A stretch of 64,000 bases of DNA, taken from Sutcliffiella deserti. GTDB lineage: Bacteria; Bacillota; Bacilli; Bacillales; Bacillaceae_I. The DNA lies in NCBI RefSeq assembly GCF_020037475.1, contig NZ_JAIQDB010000002.1, positions 310,001-374,000 of the forward strand. Direction: 5' to 3'. The position numbers and the translations under genes were made by a program. This document shows, one piece after another, positions 29,217 through 38,966 of this stretch; the stretch's first letter is position 1, and each line of letters starts with the position of its first letter. Under the pieces are notes generated by a model, which was given only the letters and a program-made list of their open reading frames with translations, was not told the origin of the DNA and searched no databases.

Positions 29217-30455
29217 ATGTGGTTTATAGTTTGTGTTTTACTGATTCTCTTATTTCCAATACTAACAATTTCTAATATGCCTTTCTTATTATTTTTACCG
29301 GTTGGCATAATTTTTTATATTTACCGATATAAAGATAATATTTATCCTTTATCGGTCAACTCCTTTAGGAATACTTTTCCAAAGGAATACCTGCTTGCAC
29401 TTACATTAAGCGCAGTGTACTTTATTGGTCATGGACTTTTTCTTTCTATAGTAAAAGGTTCCTTATCATTAAAAGATATTTCCTACTTTGTTTTTCCAAT
29501 CATGTACTTACTTTTGATTCCGATTTTTTCTAAGATAAAATTTAACCATGAATTATTAAAAATATATTTTTACGTTAATGTAATTTTAGTTATATTGGTA
29601 AAAGCTTTTCCTCCTTTTGCCCATGTGATTAAGGTTTACTACGATCTTTATGCTAAAGGTAATATCGCAAGCCCTTCGACCGCGATTACCGCTATACTTG
29701 CAAGACCTGCAGGTTTATTAGTCCACCCGGCTTTATATGGATTTCTAATTTATTTTATAGCTAAATACCTTTCGATTAAGGAACCCAAATATAAATACTT
29801 TTACATATTGATGGCGCTCTTTGTCGCAGGGATTTCCGGCGGGAGAGCTGCAATCTTGACGATTATCATACTTGAAGGTGGAAGCTTTATCTTAAAGGGT
29901 GCAGGATGGAAAACGATCTTGAAGAGATTCTCTTTGATCAGTGTCTCCTCTTTGCTATTGTTTGTCGCATTATTTTTCCTTAACCCATTCTTCAATTGGT
30001 GGATTACAACCACATTTCAAGATTTGGTTGCTGGTGGAAGTCAATTCCGAAGCCACTCAATTGGCCACAGGATGAAAATGTATCAGTGGTTTATAGAGGG
30101 CCTCAATCCTATTAATGGATTGTTTGGAGGAAGAATTACATTAGAATCGTTAGAAACCCTTAATATAAGGTATATCGATAGTGAGCTTGTAATGAGGATG
30201 ATGCAATTTGGTATTATCGGGTATTTATTATTCGCCACTCCATTTATAGTCTTTTATTACCGAGCTAAAAAATATCTTTATGACAAACCAGAAGTAAGAG
30301 GTTTTGCTATATTCTGCCTTTTGTTTCTACTATTAGGTTCTGTTACCACAACTATCATGACAAAAATGGTATTTGTACTCTTTGCTTCCATGATAATTGC
30401 TGTTTTTGAGAGAGAAATTAAAAATAATGGGTATAGAGAAAGTAAGGTTAATTAA
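29217..30455 (+). CDS. O-antigen ligase/polymerase-like membrane protein (Wzy)
   Basis: 412-aa protein with about 10-11 membrane helices and one large external loop (about 265-320) holding GGSQFRSHSIGHRMKMY and GGRI, the arrangement of Wzy/WaaL polymerases. GGISGGRAAIL (near 200) is the usual helix motif before the loop. GGAGG lies five bases before the ATG. It would polymerise flipped repeat units on the outer face of the membrane, with two flippases encoded upstream. It stands alone between a terminator and a hairpin. Confidence 0.87.
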   Translation: MWFIVCVLLILLFPILTISNMPFLLFLPVGIIFYIYRYKDNIYPLSVNSFRNTFPKEYLLALTLSAVYFIGHGLFLSIVKGSLSLKDISYFVFPIMYLLLIPIFSKIKFNHELLKIYFYVNVILVILVKAFPPFAHVIKVYYDLYAKGNIASPSTAITAILARPAGLLVHPALYGFLIYFIAKYLSIKEPKYKYFYILMALFVAGISGGRAAILTIIILEGGSFILKGAGWKTILKRFSLISVSSLLLFVALFFLNPFFNWWITTTFQDLVAGGSQFRSHSIGHRMKMYQWFIEGLNPINGLFGGRITLESLETLNIRYIDSELVMRMMQFGIIGYLLFATPFIVFYYRAKKYLYDKPEVRGFAIFCLLFLLLGSVTTTIMTKMVFVLFASMIIAVFEREIKNNGYRESKVN

Positions 30456-30474
30456 TCTGATCTTAAAAACGAAA

Positions 30475-30511
30475 AAGAACAGGCATTTTGTCTGTTCTTG
30501 TAACAAGAACT
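30475..30511 (+). other. Two competing hairpins downstream of the polymerase gene
   Basis: AAGAACAG (30475-30482) pairs with CTGTTCTT (30492-30499), while GTTCTTGT (30494-30501) also pairs with ACAAGAAC (30503-30510). The two stems share a strand and exclude each other. There is no U-run, so termination by this structure is uncertain. Confidence 0.45.
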
Positions 30512-30756
30512 TAATATGAGTGAAATGGTTGTAGAGGCAGAGTAATTGCAAAGCATGTGTATAAAAAAAAGCGAGCAATGGTGATATACCAATACTTGCT
30601 TAAGTAGAACAACAGGATAAGTAGCACAATATAAATACACACTTTGTTAAATTATTATAGTAGACGTTTTTTCTAGACCTGTGTTATGATTATTTTGCTT
30701 AAGATAAGTGTAATGCAGAATATGTAGAAATGTCAGCAAAAGAGGTGTGTAAGTAA

Positions 30757-31851
30757 ATGACTGTAGTAGATTACATCATAGTTTTTGTCCTAGGGTTCTT
30801 AGTAAGTTTCATGCTGACACCAGCTGTCATCAAGCTTGCCAGGAAAATTGGCGTAGTAGATAAACCAAACGCAAGAAAAGTTCATACAGAGAGCAAGCCT
30901 CGATTGGGCGGATTGTCGATATATGGTGGATTTATCTTTGCTGCGTTTTACTCAGCCATTTTTGTTGGAGTTTCCTTGCCGTGGAGCATTGTAATAGGTG
31001 CCACAATTATTGTGATTACTGGATTTTTAGATGATAAATTTGAATTATCTCCTATTGTGAAATTAACTGGCCAATTAGTGGCCGCCCTTGTAGTACTACT
31101 AAACGGAATACAAATTAAAGTTATTACAATACCATTCATCGCAGGAGACATTCAAATAAGCTGGATTGTTGCTTTTGTTGTTTCGCTTGTATGGATTATC
31201 GGTATTACAAATGCTGTGAATTTAATTGATGGTTTGGATGGCTTGGCGTCAGGCGTATCTATTATTGCATTTTCTGCTATATTTACCATGGCTCTGATTA
31301 TTGGTAATACAATGGTCGCGTTATTGGCATTAGCGGTTATGGGCAGTACCCTAGCATTCCTATATTTCAACTTTCATCCATCTAAAATTTTTATGGGTGA
31401 TACCGGATCATTACTGCTAGGCTATTTATTAGCGGTAGGGTCATTGATCGGTTTGAAACAGGTAACCTTTGTTACACTTATCATCCCTATTATCATTTTA
31501 GGGGTACCAATTACTGATACATTAATCGCTATTATAAGAAGAAAGTTAAATAATCAGGCGATTATGGCGCCAGATAAGAATCATCTGCATCATCGTTTGT
31601 TAGCTGTAGGCTTTACTCATAGAAAAGCGGTGTTATTCATCTATGCGATTGCGACCTATTTTGCAATATCTGCAATCTCATTCTACAAAGCAAACTTACT
31701 TGGATCGTCAATTATTTTCCTTGCTTTATTAATTGTAATACAACTGTTAATAGAGAAGTTATCCCTTATCAATAATAGCTATAGACCATTATTAACCTTG
31801 ATACGCAAGATCAGAGTGTTTTTTGGCTCTATACCTCAAAGAAGAACTTAA
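30757..31851 (+). CDS. tagO: Undecaprenyl-phosphate GlcNAc-1-phosphate transferase TagO
   Basis: Polyprenyl-phosphate sugar-1-phosphate transferase that starts wall teichoic acid and related polymers by joining GlcNAc-1-P to undecaprenyl phosphate. The 364 aa contain about 11 helices. Family motifs are PRLGG (near 50), DDKFEL (near 92), NLIDGLDGLASG (near 147), FMGDTGSLLLG (near 213) and the HLHHRL histidine loop (near 276). GAGGTG precedes the ATG. In B. subtilis tagO also lies near degSU and yvyE. It is probably shared by teichoic acid and the glycan of this locus. Confidence 0.95.
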   Translation: MTVVDYIIVFVLGFLVSFMLTPAVIKLARKIGVVDKPNARKVHTESKPRLGGLSIYGGFIFAAFYSAIFVGVSLPWSIVIGATIIVITGFLDDKFELSPIVKLTGQLVAALVVLLNGIQIKVITIPFIAGDIQISWIVAFVVSLVWIIGITNAVNLIDGLDGLASGVSIIAFSAIFTMALIIGNTMVALLALAVMGSTLAFLYFNFHPSKIFMGDTGSLLLGYLLAVGSLIGLKQVTFVTLIIPIIILGVPITDTLIAIIRRKLNNQAIMAPDKNHLHHRLLAVGFTHRKAVLFIYAIATYFAISAISFYKANLLGSSIIFLALLIVIQLLIEKLSLINNSYRPLLTLIRKIRVFFGSIPQRRT

Positions 31852-31860
31852 TAAATAATT

Positions 31861-31897
31861 AAGGGCGGATAGATAACCTCTAAACGCCCTTTTTTTG
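31861..31897 (+). terminator. intrinsic terminator
   Basis: The stem AAGGGCG/CGCCCTT and seven T follow tagO. Confidence 0.88.
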
Positions 31898-31937
31898 AAA
31901 AAATATACAGCAGTTATTGATAGCTTGGAGGATTAGA

Positions 31938-32783
31938 ATGGAAAAGCCTTTAGTAACATTTATGATATCAACTTATAATTGTGATACAACAATTGATGAA
32001 GCTTTTGAAAGTATCGCAAATCAAACCTACAAAAACTTTCTTGTGAAAATTATTGACGATAACTCAAAAGATCATACGTTAGAAAAAGTGAAAAATTGGT
32101 GTGAGCGGGATGAACGCTTCCAACTAATTAATATTCATAAAGAAAACACAGGGTTGACTTCGTCGTTAAATGAAATTTTAGAATCGGTGGACACTCCGTA
32201 TGCTGCTAGAATGGATGCAGACGATATTTGCTTACCGGAACGGTTGGAAAAGCAGATGAAATACCTAGAGGAACACCCGGAGATTAGCGTTCTTGGTACG
32301 TGGGCAAAGGACATTGATGAGAATGGCACGTTTATTCGAGATCGCAGGGTGCCGACAGACCACTTTAATATCAGAAAGGTGATTGTCAAAGCAAGTCCGA
32401 TGATACATCCTTCTGTGATAATGAAGACAGAACATCTTAAGGATGTTACAGGATATAATACCAGCTATAGGGTTGCCCAGGATATCGATCTATGGTTTCG
32501 GTTCATTGGTAAAGGGTATAAATTAGCCAATATTCCCGAATATTTAATGCTTTATCGTGTAATAACTGGACATGCAAAAAAGCGAGGCATTAAACACAGA
32601 TGGTTGGACGCTAAAATTAGGTGGAGAGGTACGCGAGTTATAGAAAGTACCCCTATGGAAAGAATGACTGCAGTATCCATCCCAATATTGCTAGGAATTA
32701 TGCCATCTTTTGTTACCAGTCAGCTAATGAAATATAGCAAATATATTGATCCTAGACAGAAAACACAGAAAACAAAAAAATAA
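31938..32783 (+). CDS. GT2 family glycosyltransferase
   Basis: GT-A sugar transferase of 281 aa from ATG 31938, six bases after GGAGG. The seven codons upstream in frame cover that ribosome site and are not translated. Features: VTFMISTYNCD at the first strand, IDDNSKDHT, ARMDADDI with the DxD (near 88-94), and the QDIDLWFRF acceptor block near 182. A hydrophobic segment near the C terminus (about 238-256) may touch the membrane. The epimerase gene follows closely, so this begins the operon GT2 - epimerase - gtaB - LCP. Confidence 0.92.
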   Translation: MEKPLVTFMISTYNCDTTIDEAFESIANQTYKNFLVKIIDDNSKDHTLEKVKNWCERDERFQLINIHKENTGLTSSLNEILESVDTPYAARMDADDICLPERLEKQMKYLEEHPEISVLGTWAKDIDENGTFIRDRRVPTDHFNIRKVIVKASPMIHPSVIMKTEHLKDVTGYNTSYRVAQDIDLWFRFIGKGYKLANIPEYLMLYRVITGHAKKRGIKHRWLDAKIRWRGTRVIESTPMERMTAVSIPILLGIMPSFVTSQLMKYSKYIDPRQKTQKTKK

Positions 32784-32798
32784 TTGAGGTGTAGAAAA

Positions 32799-33797
32799 TT
32801 GAAGATTTTAGTTACAGGAGCTGCGGGCTTTGTTGGATACCATTTAACTCAAAGGCTTCTTGCAGAAGGTATCGAAGTTGTTGGAATGGACAATGTAAAT
32901 GATTATTATGATGTTCAATTAAAAAAAGATAGACTGAGTTTATTGGATAACGAGAAATTCACCTTTTATAAATTGGATTTAGCGAATAAAGAGCAAGTGT
33001 TTGAAGTGTTTGAAAAGCACTCCATTCATACTGTAATTAACCTTGCTGCGCAGGCAGGTGTAAGATACAGTTTAGAAAATCCGTATGCTTATATTGATTC
33101 CAACATCACTGGCTTCGTTAATATTCTTGAGGCCTGCAGACATCATGAGATCAAGCATTTAATCTATGCTTCCTCCAGCTCTGTTTATGGCGCTAATACT
33201 AAAATGCCTTTTTCCGTTGAAGATAAGGTGGATTATCCTGTCAGCCTGTATGCTGCAACGAAAAAATCAAATGAGTTAATGGCTCATACTTATAGTCATT
33301 TATATGGAATCCCTGTGACTGGACTTAGATTCTTTACTGTTTATGGTCCATGGGGGCGTCCGGATATGGCTTATTTTTCATTTACGAAAAATATTCTTGA
33401 AGGTAAAACAATCAAAGTATTTAATAACGGAAAAATGAAGCGTGACTTTACTTATATTGATGATATTGTGGAAGGGATTGTGCGCCTTACAAATCATATT
33501 CCAGAAACAGAAACCGTATCAACCTTAGATGAGGGTTATAACAGTAAAGCAAAATATCGAGTATTTAATATTGGAAACAATCAACCGGAAAATTTAATGG
33601 ATTTTATCCACATTTTAGAAAATCACTTAGGGAAAAAGGCTAACATTGAATTTATGCCTATGCAGCCTGGTGACGTAGAAGCGACCTATGCTGACATTAA
33701 AGATCTAACAGATGCAGTCGGTTTCAAACCTTCCACGAGCCTTAATGACGGCCTGGAGAAGTTTGTAGCATGGTACAAGGACTATTATAAGGTATAA
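32799..33797 (+). CDS. NAD-dependent nucleotide-sugar epimerase (UDP-glucuronate 4-epimerase-like)
   Basis: Extended short-chain dehydrogenase/reductase, 333 aa from TTG 32799, seven bases after GAGGTG. The NAD site GAAGFVG is at 8-14, the catalytic SSSVYG Ser near 128 and the Y-x3-K pair in YAATKK near 151. The N-terminal NDYYDVQLKKDRL segment is typical of UDP-glucuronate 4-epimerases and separates it from plain GalE. It probably supplies UDP-galacturonate to the glycan, which would then be acidic (inference). The uronate-making dehydrogenase is not in this window. Confidence 0.87.
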   Translation: MKILVTGAAGFVGYHLTQRLLAEGIEVVGMDNVNDYYDVQLKKDRLSLLDNEKFTFYKLDLANKEQVFEVFEKHSIHTVINLAAQAGVRYSLENPYAYIDSNITGFVNILEACRHHEIKHLIYASSSSVYGANTKMPFSVEDKVDYPVSLYAATKKSNELMAHTYSHLYGIPVTGLRFFTVYGPWGRPDMAYFSFTKNILEGKTIKVFNNGKMKRDFTYIDDIVEGIVRLTNHIPETETVSTLDEGYNSKAKYRVFNIGNNQPENLMDFIHILENHLGKKANIEFMPMQPGDVEATYADIKDLTDAVGFKPSTSLNDGLEKFVAWYKDYYKV

Positions 33798-33828
33798 AAT
33801 ATAATCTAAAAGAAATTAGGTGTTTAGA

Positions 33829-34695
33829 ATGAAGGTAAGAAAAGCCATAATTCCTGCTGCTGGTTTAGGAACTCGTTTTTTGCCAGCAACAAAAGCACAA
33901 CCGAAAGAAATGTTGCCAATCGTAGATAAACCAACGATTCAGTATATAGTTGAAGAAGCAGTTGCTTCTGGTATCGAAGACATTATTATTGTAAGTGGAC
34001 GTGGGAAGCGGGCAATAGAAGATCATTTTGATAAGTCCTATGAGTTGGAAGAGACACTCTTTAAAAAAGGGAAAATGGATATGCTTGAGGAAGTGCAGCA
34101 AATATCTTCCCTAGCGAATATTCATTATATTCGTCAAAAAGAACCTAAAGGCTTAGGCCATGCCATTTCATGTGCCAGCAGATTTATCGGCAATGAGCCG
34201 TTTGCCGTCCTTCTAGGCGATGATATTGTAAAATCAGAGGTTCCATGCCTTAAGCAGTTAATCGATGTATATAATGAATACCAATCCTCTGTAGTAGGGG
34301 TGCAAACTGTCCCGGATGAAGAAGTGTCCAAATATGGAATTATCGCTCCAGCAGACCAAAAGAGTGCAAATGTATACGATATTGACTCTTTAGTGGAAAA
34401 GCCTAAAAAAGAGGAAGCGCCTTCTAACCTGGCAATAATGGGACGTTATATTCTCACACCTGAAATTTTTGATATTCTGGAAAATCAAGAACCTGGTTCA
34501 GGTGGTGAAATACAGCTAACAGACGCAATTAATAAACTAAATACTATTAATGCAGTATTAGCATATGATTTCAAGGGCAGACGATACGATGTTGGAGATA
34601 AATTCGGATTTATTCAAGCGCAAATCGAATTTGCACTTGAAAGAAAAGACCTTCAAGAGGAAGTAAAAAACTATTTAAAGAAGATAATGAATTAA
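33829..34695 (+). CDS. gtaB: UTP-glucose-1-phosphate uridylyltransferase
   Basis: Makes UDP-glucose from UTP and glucose-1-phosphate, the precursor for teichoic acid glucosylation, glycolipid and uronic acids. The 288 aa from ATG 33829 (six bases after AGGTG) begin with the nucleotide-binding signature [19 protein letters not shown]. Later motifs are GLGHAI, the LLGDD metal site, [12 protein letters not shown] and [10 protein letters not shown]. It is cotranscribed with the epimerase 31 bp upstream. B. subtilis gtaB also lies near wall-polymer genes. Confidence 0.95.
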   Translation: MKVRKAIIPAAGLGTRFLPATKAQPKEMLPIVDKPTIQYIVEEAVASGIEDIIIVSGRGKRAIEDHFDKSYELEETLFKKGKMDMLEEVQQISSLANIHYIRQKEPKGLGHAISCASRFIGNEPFAVLLGDDIVKSEVPCLKQLIDVYNEYQSSVVGVQTVPDEEVSKYGIIAPADQKSANVYDIDSLVEKPKKEEAPSNLAIMGRYILTPEIFDILENQEPGSGGEIQLTDAINKLNTINAVLAYDFKGRRYDVGDKFGFIQAQIEFALERKDLQEEVKNYLKKIMN

Positions 34696-34728
34696 TTTCT
34701 ACCTATTCTAAAATAAGGCAGATGAATA

Positions 34729-35691
34729 ATGACTAAAAATAGTAGAGCTGTGAGAAGGAAAAAGCTGAACAAAAAAAGGATCCTTAAGTATGTTCTATCC
34801 TTTTGTTTAGTCATCATACTAATCGGGAGCTTCTATGCATACCGATTATTGAGCACAATACAAAACACGCATTCAGAATTGGAAAGAGGAGATTACTCTA
34901 AGCTAAGAACTGAAAATGTGTCTCTAATGAAAGAACCTATTTCCATCGCTTTATTCGGAATAGAGGACTATTCCAGTGGAGGAGCGAACGGAAGAACTGA
35001 TACCATTATAATCTTAACCTTAAATCCTAATGACAAGACCATCAAAATGCTAAGCATCCCGCGTGATTCCTATGTGGAAATAGCGGGTCATGGAACATAC
35101 GACAAGATTAATCATGCCTTTGCGTTCGGCGGAGCGGATATGGCGATTAATACGATTGAAAATCTATTAGATATCCCAATTGACTACTACTCAACCATTA
35201 ATTTTGAAGCGTTTGTTCAGATTGTAGATGAGCTGGGTGGTGTCACGGTTGATGTTCCATTTAACTTCTCTGAAACAGTGGCAGGTACAGGGGAACGTGT
35301 TTATTTTGCTGAAGGTATTGATACTTTAACAGGTGATGAGGCGCTGGCGTATGTTCGAATGAGAAGATATGACCCACGTGGAGACCTAGGAAGAATCGAT
35401 CGTCAAAAACAGGTTATATCAGCAGCAGTAGATGCGGCATCTCCACAGAAGCTGTTACTCGAGATGGATGATATTTTAAGCCATATTGGAGATAATGTTA
35501 CGACAAGTTTAAAAACTAATAATATGATTAGTCTCCTTCGAACCTATTCAGGTGTGAATAGCTCAAATATTGAAAGTGTTAGTCTCGCAGGTACTGATAC
35601 CAGAATAGATGGCGTCTACTATTACGAAATTGATCCTGTTTCTTTAGAGGAAGTAGTTGCTGAGCTAAAAGCCCATTTGGAAATAGATTAA
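34729..35691 (+). CDS. LCP family polymer ligase (second copy)
   Basis: 320-aa membrane-anchored phosphotransferase that attaches glycopolymer to peptidoglycan. The basic N terminus is followed by one helix (about 18-40). The LCP core has ALFGIED, NGRTDTIII, SIPRDSYVEI, DKINHAFAFGG and LGRIDRQKQ, including the conserved arginines. Only 33 bp separate it from gtaB, so it ends the GT2-epimerase-gtaB operon and most likely handles its product. It is related to but clearly different from the LCP at 919-1872. A shared bidirectional terminator follows. Confidence 0.94.
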   Translation: MTKNSRAVRRKKLNKKRILKYVLSFCLVIILIGSFYAYRLLSTIQNTHSELERGDYSKLRTENVSLMKEPISIALFGIEDYSSGGANGRTDTIIILTLNPNDKTIKMLSIPRDSYVEIAGHGTYDKINHAFAFGGADMAINTIENLLDIPIDYYSTINFEAFVQIVDELGGVTVDVPFNFSETVAGTGERVYFAEGIDTLTGDEALAYVRMRRYDPRGDLGRIDRQKQVISAAVDAASPQKLLLEMDDILSHIGDNVTTSLKTNNMISLLRTYSGVNSSNIESVSLAGTDTRIDGVYYYEIDPVSLEEVVAELKAHLEID

Positions 35692-35738
35692 AACGTAAAA
35701 GCCCCCTAATTCATTTTGAATTAGGGGGCTTTTACGTT
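35692..35738. terminator. strong bidirectional terminator
   Basis: A stem of about 20 bp (AACGTAAAAGCCCCC arm with its perfect complement) lies between the convergent LCP and SpoIID-like genes. Confidence 0.95.
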
Positions 35739-35744
35739 GTGTTA

Positions 35745-37334
35745 TTAATACTGTTTTGATACTTCTGTTCCAGTGTAATAGTGTGCCAATATTTCTTTGT
35801 AATTTTTATTACCGAATTTAGCAAATCCTTGGGCACCCCATTGGCTCATTCCTATTCGGTGACCCCAACCACCACCGGAAATGGTTATGGATTTTGGATC
35901 GCTAGGTTTTGAAATTGTCCCTGAAGCAGACATAATATTCACATTCGAACCTGTGATGGATTGTGTTCCGCTTGGCAGTTGTATTTTTTGATTTAGTACA
36001 CTAAATGCCTCGACATCCTGGTTAATCAATTTTACCTTGTAGTCTTTAGTGTAGGTTACATTAAACATACTGGATGGGAGCATATGATAAAAGGCTGCTT
36101 CGGAAGGGAAAATAGCACGTATTTGTCCTTCGTTCCCAGTTCTTGTATAGGCTCCGTCAGAAGTGGTATAAGTTACCCTACTAACTTCCCCATTGGCTCC
36201 AGTTTTTGCAATTTCCATCTCTTGTAGTAAGACGGTTGGAGAAAAATTTTGTTTAGTGACTAGAGCAAACTCGGTAAGCAAGTCGGTGGCGCTATAATTG
36301 AAAGTCCAATTATGTGCTCTTCTTACAGATGCTCCCGCTTCGGCAATTGCCTGTGCTTCATAAGGATCTTCCACTGAGGAATAGTACGACTTGTGACCAC
36401 TGCTTGCCCAAACGTCTCCGTAATTTGCTGTCACCCCCCCGCTAGCTGCCCCAAAAAAGGTCATAATAGGTTTTCCCTGATATTTCACGACTTCCCCTCT
36501 CGTTGCATCAACCGCATCATTCGTTCTAGAGTGTTCCGAACTGAATCCATTATACACTTGACTGCTGGTTGTGTTTGAAAGTATTCCCGAGGCGTAAGCA
36601 TAGCTCCGAGCAGTAACCGCTTGAGCTTTTAACGCTTCCATATGCCAGGAAGGATACGATTCATTAGGAACTACGCCTTTAATATAATCTTCAATTCCAA
36701 GGACATTTATAATTTCAATTCCATTTGTACCAAATTTCTTAACGATAAAAGATCCTCTATATTCTCTGCCACCAACTTGAAAGGTAGAATAATTTCTCCC
36801 GAGCGTCTGAGGATAGGTTATGGGACCACTTGAAACACTAGATGCAATCCAGCCTGTTATCCCTTTGACATTTACTTTATACCAGGGAGAATGGACGTCG
36901 TTTGTTTGTTTACTTTCTCCCAAGTACTCCGCTGCTTCACGATTATCTAAAGAAGTAACTACCGGACTGTTAGTTGTCGCATTCTCGCGTATATTAACAG
37001 GACCTGAAGCTGCAGTGATAATGGCTCCTTGGTATTCGTTTACAGGGATGTCATAACCGGAAGTAGCAGACGCTCTTCCAAATCCAACCGTCAGATGGCC
37101 GCCGCTTCTTGTGATTGCTAAAGTTGTATTATGTTCAATAAATCTTTTGGACAGATATGCTGAATCAACAGCATAGTTGCCCTTTACAGTGATGGTAGCA
37201 GTAGGAGAAGTAGAGCGGTAAATAGAAACTTTTACCTCTTCCGTATAAGCAGTCTTTGTTGCTGCATCTGCATTGGCAGGTTGAAAAATTAATGCTGCAC
37301 AAAGCAAAGGAATGAGAAGCATTTTCTTCATCAT
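35745..37334 (-). CDS. SpoIID/LytB-domain secreted protein with SH3 module
   Basis: 529-aa exported wall protein. Residues 1-25 are a signal peptide. A SPOR-like or beta region follows, then a bacterial SH3 domain at about 105-170 (NIRENATTNSPVV... WYKVNVKGITGWI) and a SpoIID/LytB domain at about 200-529 with IEDYIKGVVPNESYPSW, ALKAQAVTARSYA and the C-terminal GGGWGHRIGMSQWGA block. SpoIID cleaves glycan strands, and LytB stimulates the LytC amidase in B. subtilis. No LytC partner adjoins it here. The start is one base after the stop of the SH3 gene upstream, so they form a coupled pair. Confidence 0.92.
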   Translation of the reverse strand: MMKKMLLIPLLCAALIFQPANADAATKTAYTEEVKVSIYRSTSPTATITVKGNYAVDSAYLSKRFIEHNTTLAITRSGGHLTVGFGRASATSGYDIPVNEYQGAIITAASGPVNIRENATTNSPVVTSLDNREAAEYLGESKQTNDVHSPWYKVNVKGITGWIASSVSSGPITYPQTLGRNYSTFQVGGREYRGSFIVKKFGTNGIEIINVLGIEDYIKGVVPNESYPSWHMEALKAQAVTARSYAYASGILSNTTSSQVYNGFSSEHSRTNDAVDATRGEVVKYQGKPIMTFFGAASGGVTANYGDVWASSGHKSYYSSVEDPYEAQAIAEAGASVRRAHNWTFNYSATDLLTEFALVTKQNFSPTVLLQEMEIAKTGANGEVSRVTYTTSDGAYTRTGNEGQIRAIFPSEAAFYHMLPSSMFNVTYTKDYKVKLINQDVEAFSVLNQKIQLPSGTQSITGSNVNIMSASGTISKPSDPKSITISGGGWGHRIGMSQWGAQGFAKFGNKNYKEILAHYYTGTEVSKQY

Positions 37335-37335
37335 A

Positions 37336-37998
37336 TTATCTTACCACTTCTGCCGCGTGTTGAATAACCCATGCAGTTGTTCCATCTGAGAGTCGGATCT
37401 GATACCAAGTTTCGCCTCTGCTATTTGATTGCGTTTGTATATAGGTAGCAACGGAACTTTTCTTAAGTTGAGTAACTACGCTACCATTAAAGGATTTATC
37501 GCTTCTAATATTTGCATCCTTATTCAACACTACATGAGAATAAGAGGAAGCAGAAGGAAGCTCGATTGTGGAATGTGATGCCACTATATAAGCAGTTGTT
37601 CCATCTAAGAATGTACCTTCATACCACATGTTACCATTTTGATCATAATGTGTTTGAAGATAATGAAATTCTGTACCGGAAGGAGAATTGTTTATCTTGG
37701 CTGGAGTGGATGTAGATAGGCCACTTCTAATATTCGCTGTTCTCGAAACGACTATCTTTAATCCTGTAAATCCACTTGATATAACTTTTACCGACTCTTC
37801 AGGCTGACCCGATCCTGAGTTACCTGCGTTCTCTTCAAGGTTAGTAATCCTGTCTTTAATAGGATTTAATTGTGCATTAACCCATTCGACGCTCGCTATT
37901 ACAAAGTTTGATGATGCGCTTGTACTAGTTGTGAATAATGATCCTACCAAAGTTCCAATAAGCAAGGCTGACATAGCGATAATGATTGTTTTTTTCAA
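37336..37998 (-). CDS. Secreted protein with two SH3 modules
   Basis: 220-aa exported protein. The start is TTG, six bases after AGGGGG. Residues 1-29 form a signal peptide, a short helical segment follows (about 35-58, INPxxDRITNLEEN-like), then a GSGSG linker and two bacterial SH3 domains (about 72-140 and 148-220, each with NIRSxxS). There is no catalytic domain, so it is a peptidoglycan-binding accessory. Translation is coupled to the SpoIID/LytB-like gene, which suggests a two-part wall hydrolase or regulator. Confidence 0.85.
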   Translation of the reverse strand: MKKTIIIAMSALLIGTLVGSLFTTSTSASSNFVIASVEWVNAQLNPIKDRITNLEENAGNSGSGQPEESVKVISSGFTGLKIVVSRTANIRSGLSTSTPAKINNSPSGTEFHYLQTHYDQNGNMWYEGTFLDGTTAYIVASHSTIELPSASSYSHVVLNKDANIRSDKSFNGSVVTQLKKSSVATYIQTQSNSRGETWYQIRLSDGTTAWVIQHAAEVVR

Positions 37999-38082
37999 AA
38001 TTATCCCCCTAAAAATTTTTCTAATCTTTTAAACTATATAATAGGTTTAACTAGAAAAGAAGAGGGTAAAGTACCTTTTTTG

Positions 38083-38724
38083 TCATATTTCTACAATATT
38101 TTCACTATATCTCATTTCTCCCTTAGATATATCAACCTTTCCATTCAATAGATTGGTAATATGTTCCACGAATCTCTCTTGTTCTTCCAACTCAATTAAT
38201 ATTAAAATCTCAACTTTTTCGTTATAGAGAATATTTAATAGGTCATAAGTACCAGATGTCCTTAAATCGTTTTCTACCTTCCCAAGATGGGGATAATCAA
38301 ACTTGATGTGCATCACAATCTTTAATGTTCTTTCTACTATTCCAGTATGCAAAAGACCTTCGGAAACCCCTTTTCCATATGCCCGTATCAGGCCCCCAGC
38401 ACCGAGTTTAATTCCACCAAAATAACGGGTAACTACTACTACAGTATCTTTTAATCCCTTTTTCTTTAACACTTCAAGCATTGGAACACCAGCCGTTCCA
38501 CTTGGCTCCCCGTCATCGTTAGCTTTTTGTATATGATCATGTTCCCCAATGATATAAGCGGAACAGTTATGATTAGCGTTTCGATGCTGCTTTTTAATTT
38601 CTTGGATAAAAGCTTGCGCATCTTCTTCGGTAGTTGCTCGGTTGAGGTATGTGATAAATCTTGATTTTTGTATAACTGTTTCATGCTCTCCGTATCCTTT
38701 AACGGTGTAGTATTTAGATAGCAT
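38083..38724 (-). CDS. yvyE: YvyE/YigZ (IMPACT) family protein
   Basis: Cytosolic protein of the IMPACT/YigZ family, with a UPF0029 domain (about 1-115; KSRFI, ANDDGEPSGTAGVPML, VVVTRYFGGIKLGAGGL) and a DUF1949 ferredoxin-like C-terminal domain (about 130-210). The exact role is unsettled; links to translation or proteolysis are reported for relatives. An AAGGAG site lies only two bases before the outer ATG at 38733, so the inner ATG at 38724 (213 aa, beginning MLSKYYTV) is preferred. yvyE also lies close to degSU in B. subtilis. Confidence 0.92.
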   Translation of the reverse strand: MLSKYYTVKGYGEHETVIQKSRFITYLNRATTEEDAQAFIQEIKKQHRNANHNCSAYIIGEHDHIQKANDDGEPSGTAGVPMLEVLKKKGLKDTVVVVTRYFGGIKLGAGGLIRAYGKGVSEGLLHTGIVERTLKIVMHIKFDYPHLGKVENDLRTSGTYDLLNILYNEKVEILILIELEEQERFVEHITNLLNGKVDISKGEMRYSENIVEI

Positions 38725-38837
38725 AGAGGACATCGCTCCTTTCTATATAGTGTTCCTTGTAATGATATATTACAGGCTAGAGACTCTTGTGGGGAATAGG
38801 GGTTAGACCTTTGAAAAAGGATTTTATGTGTGCAGCT

Positions 38838-38966
38838 ATAGACCGCTGTTTCTCTCCACGAAAGGCTTCGCGTCCGCGGGGCGCTTGGAAGCCTCCTCGG
38901 CTAACGCCTGTGGGGTCTTCCCTAAGCACTATCTCCCGCAGGAGTCTACGCTTTCGTTCCGATCCT
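38838..38966 (+). repeat. Interspersed palindromic element, copy D
   Basis: Nearly identical to copy A through the core. The arms CGAAAG (38859-38864) and CTTTCG (38951-38956) pair. It lies in the 657-bp gene-free gap between yvyE and degS. Confidence 0.85.
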
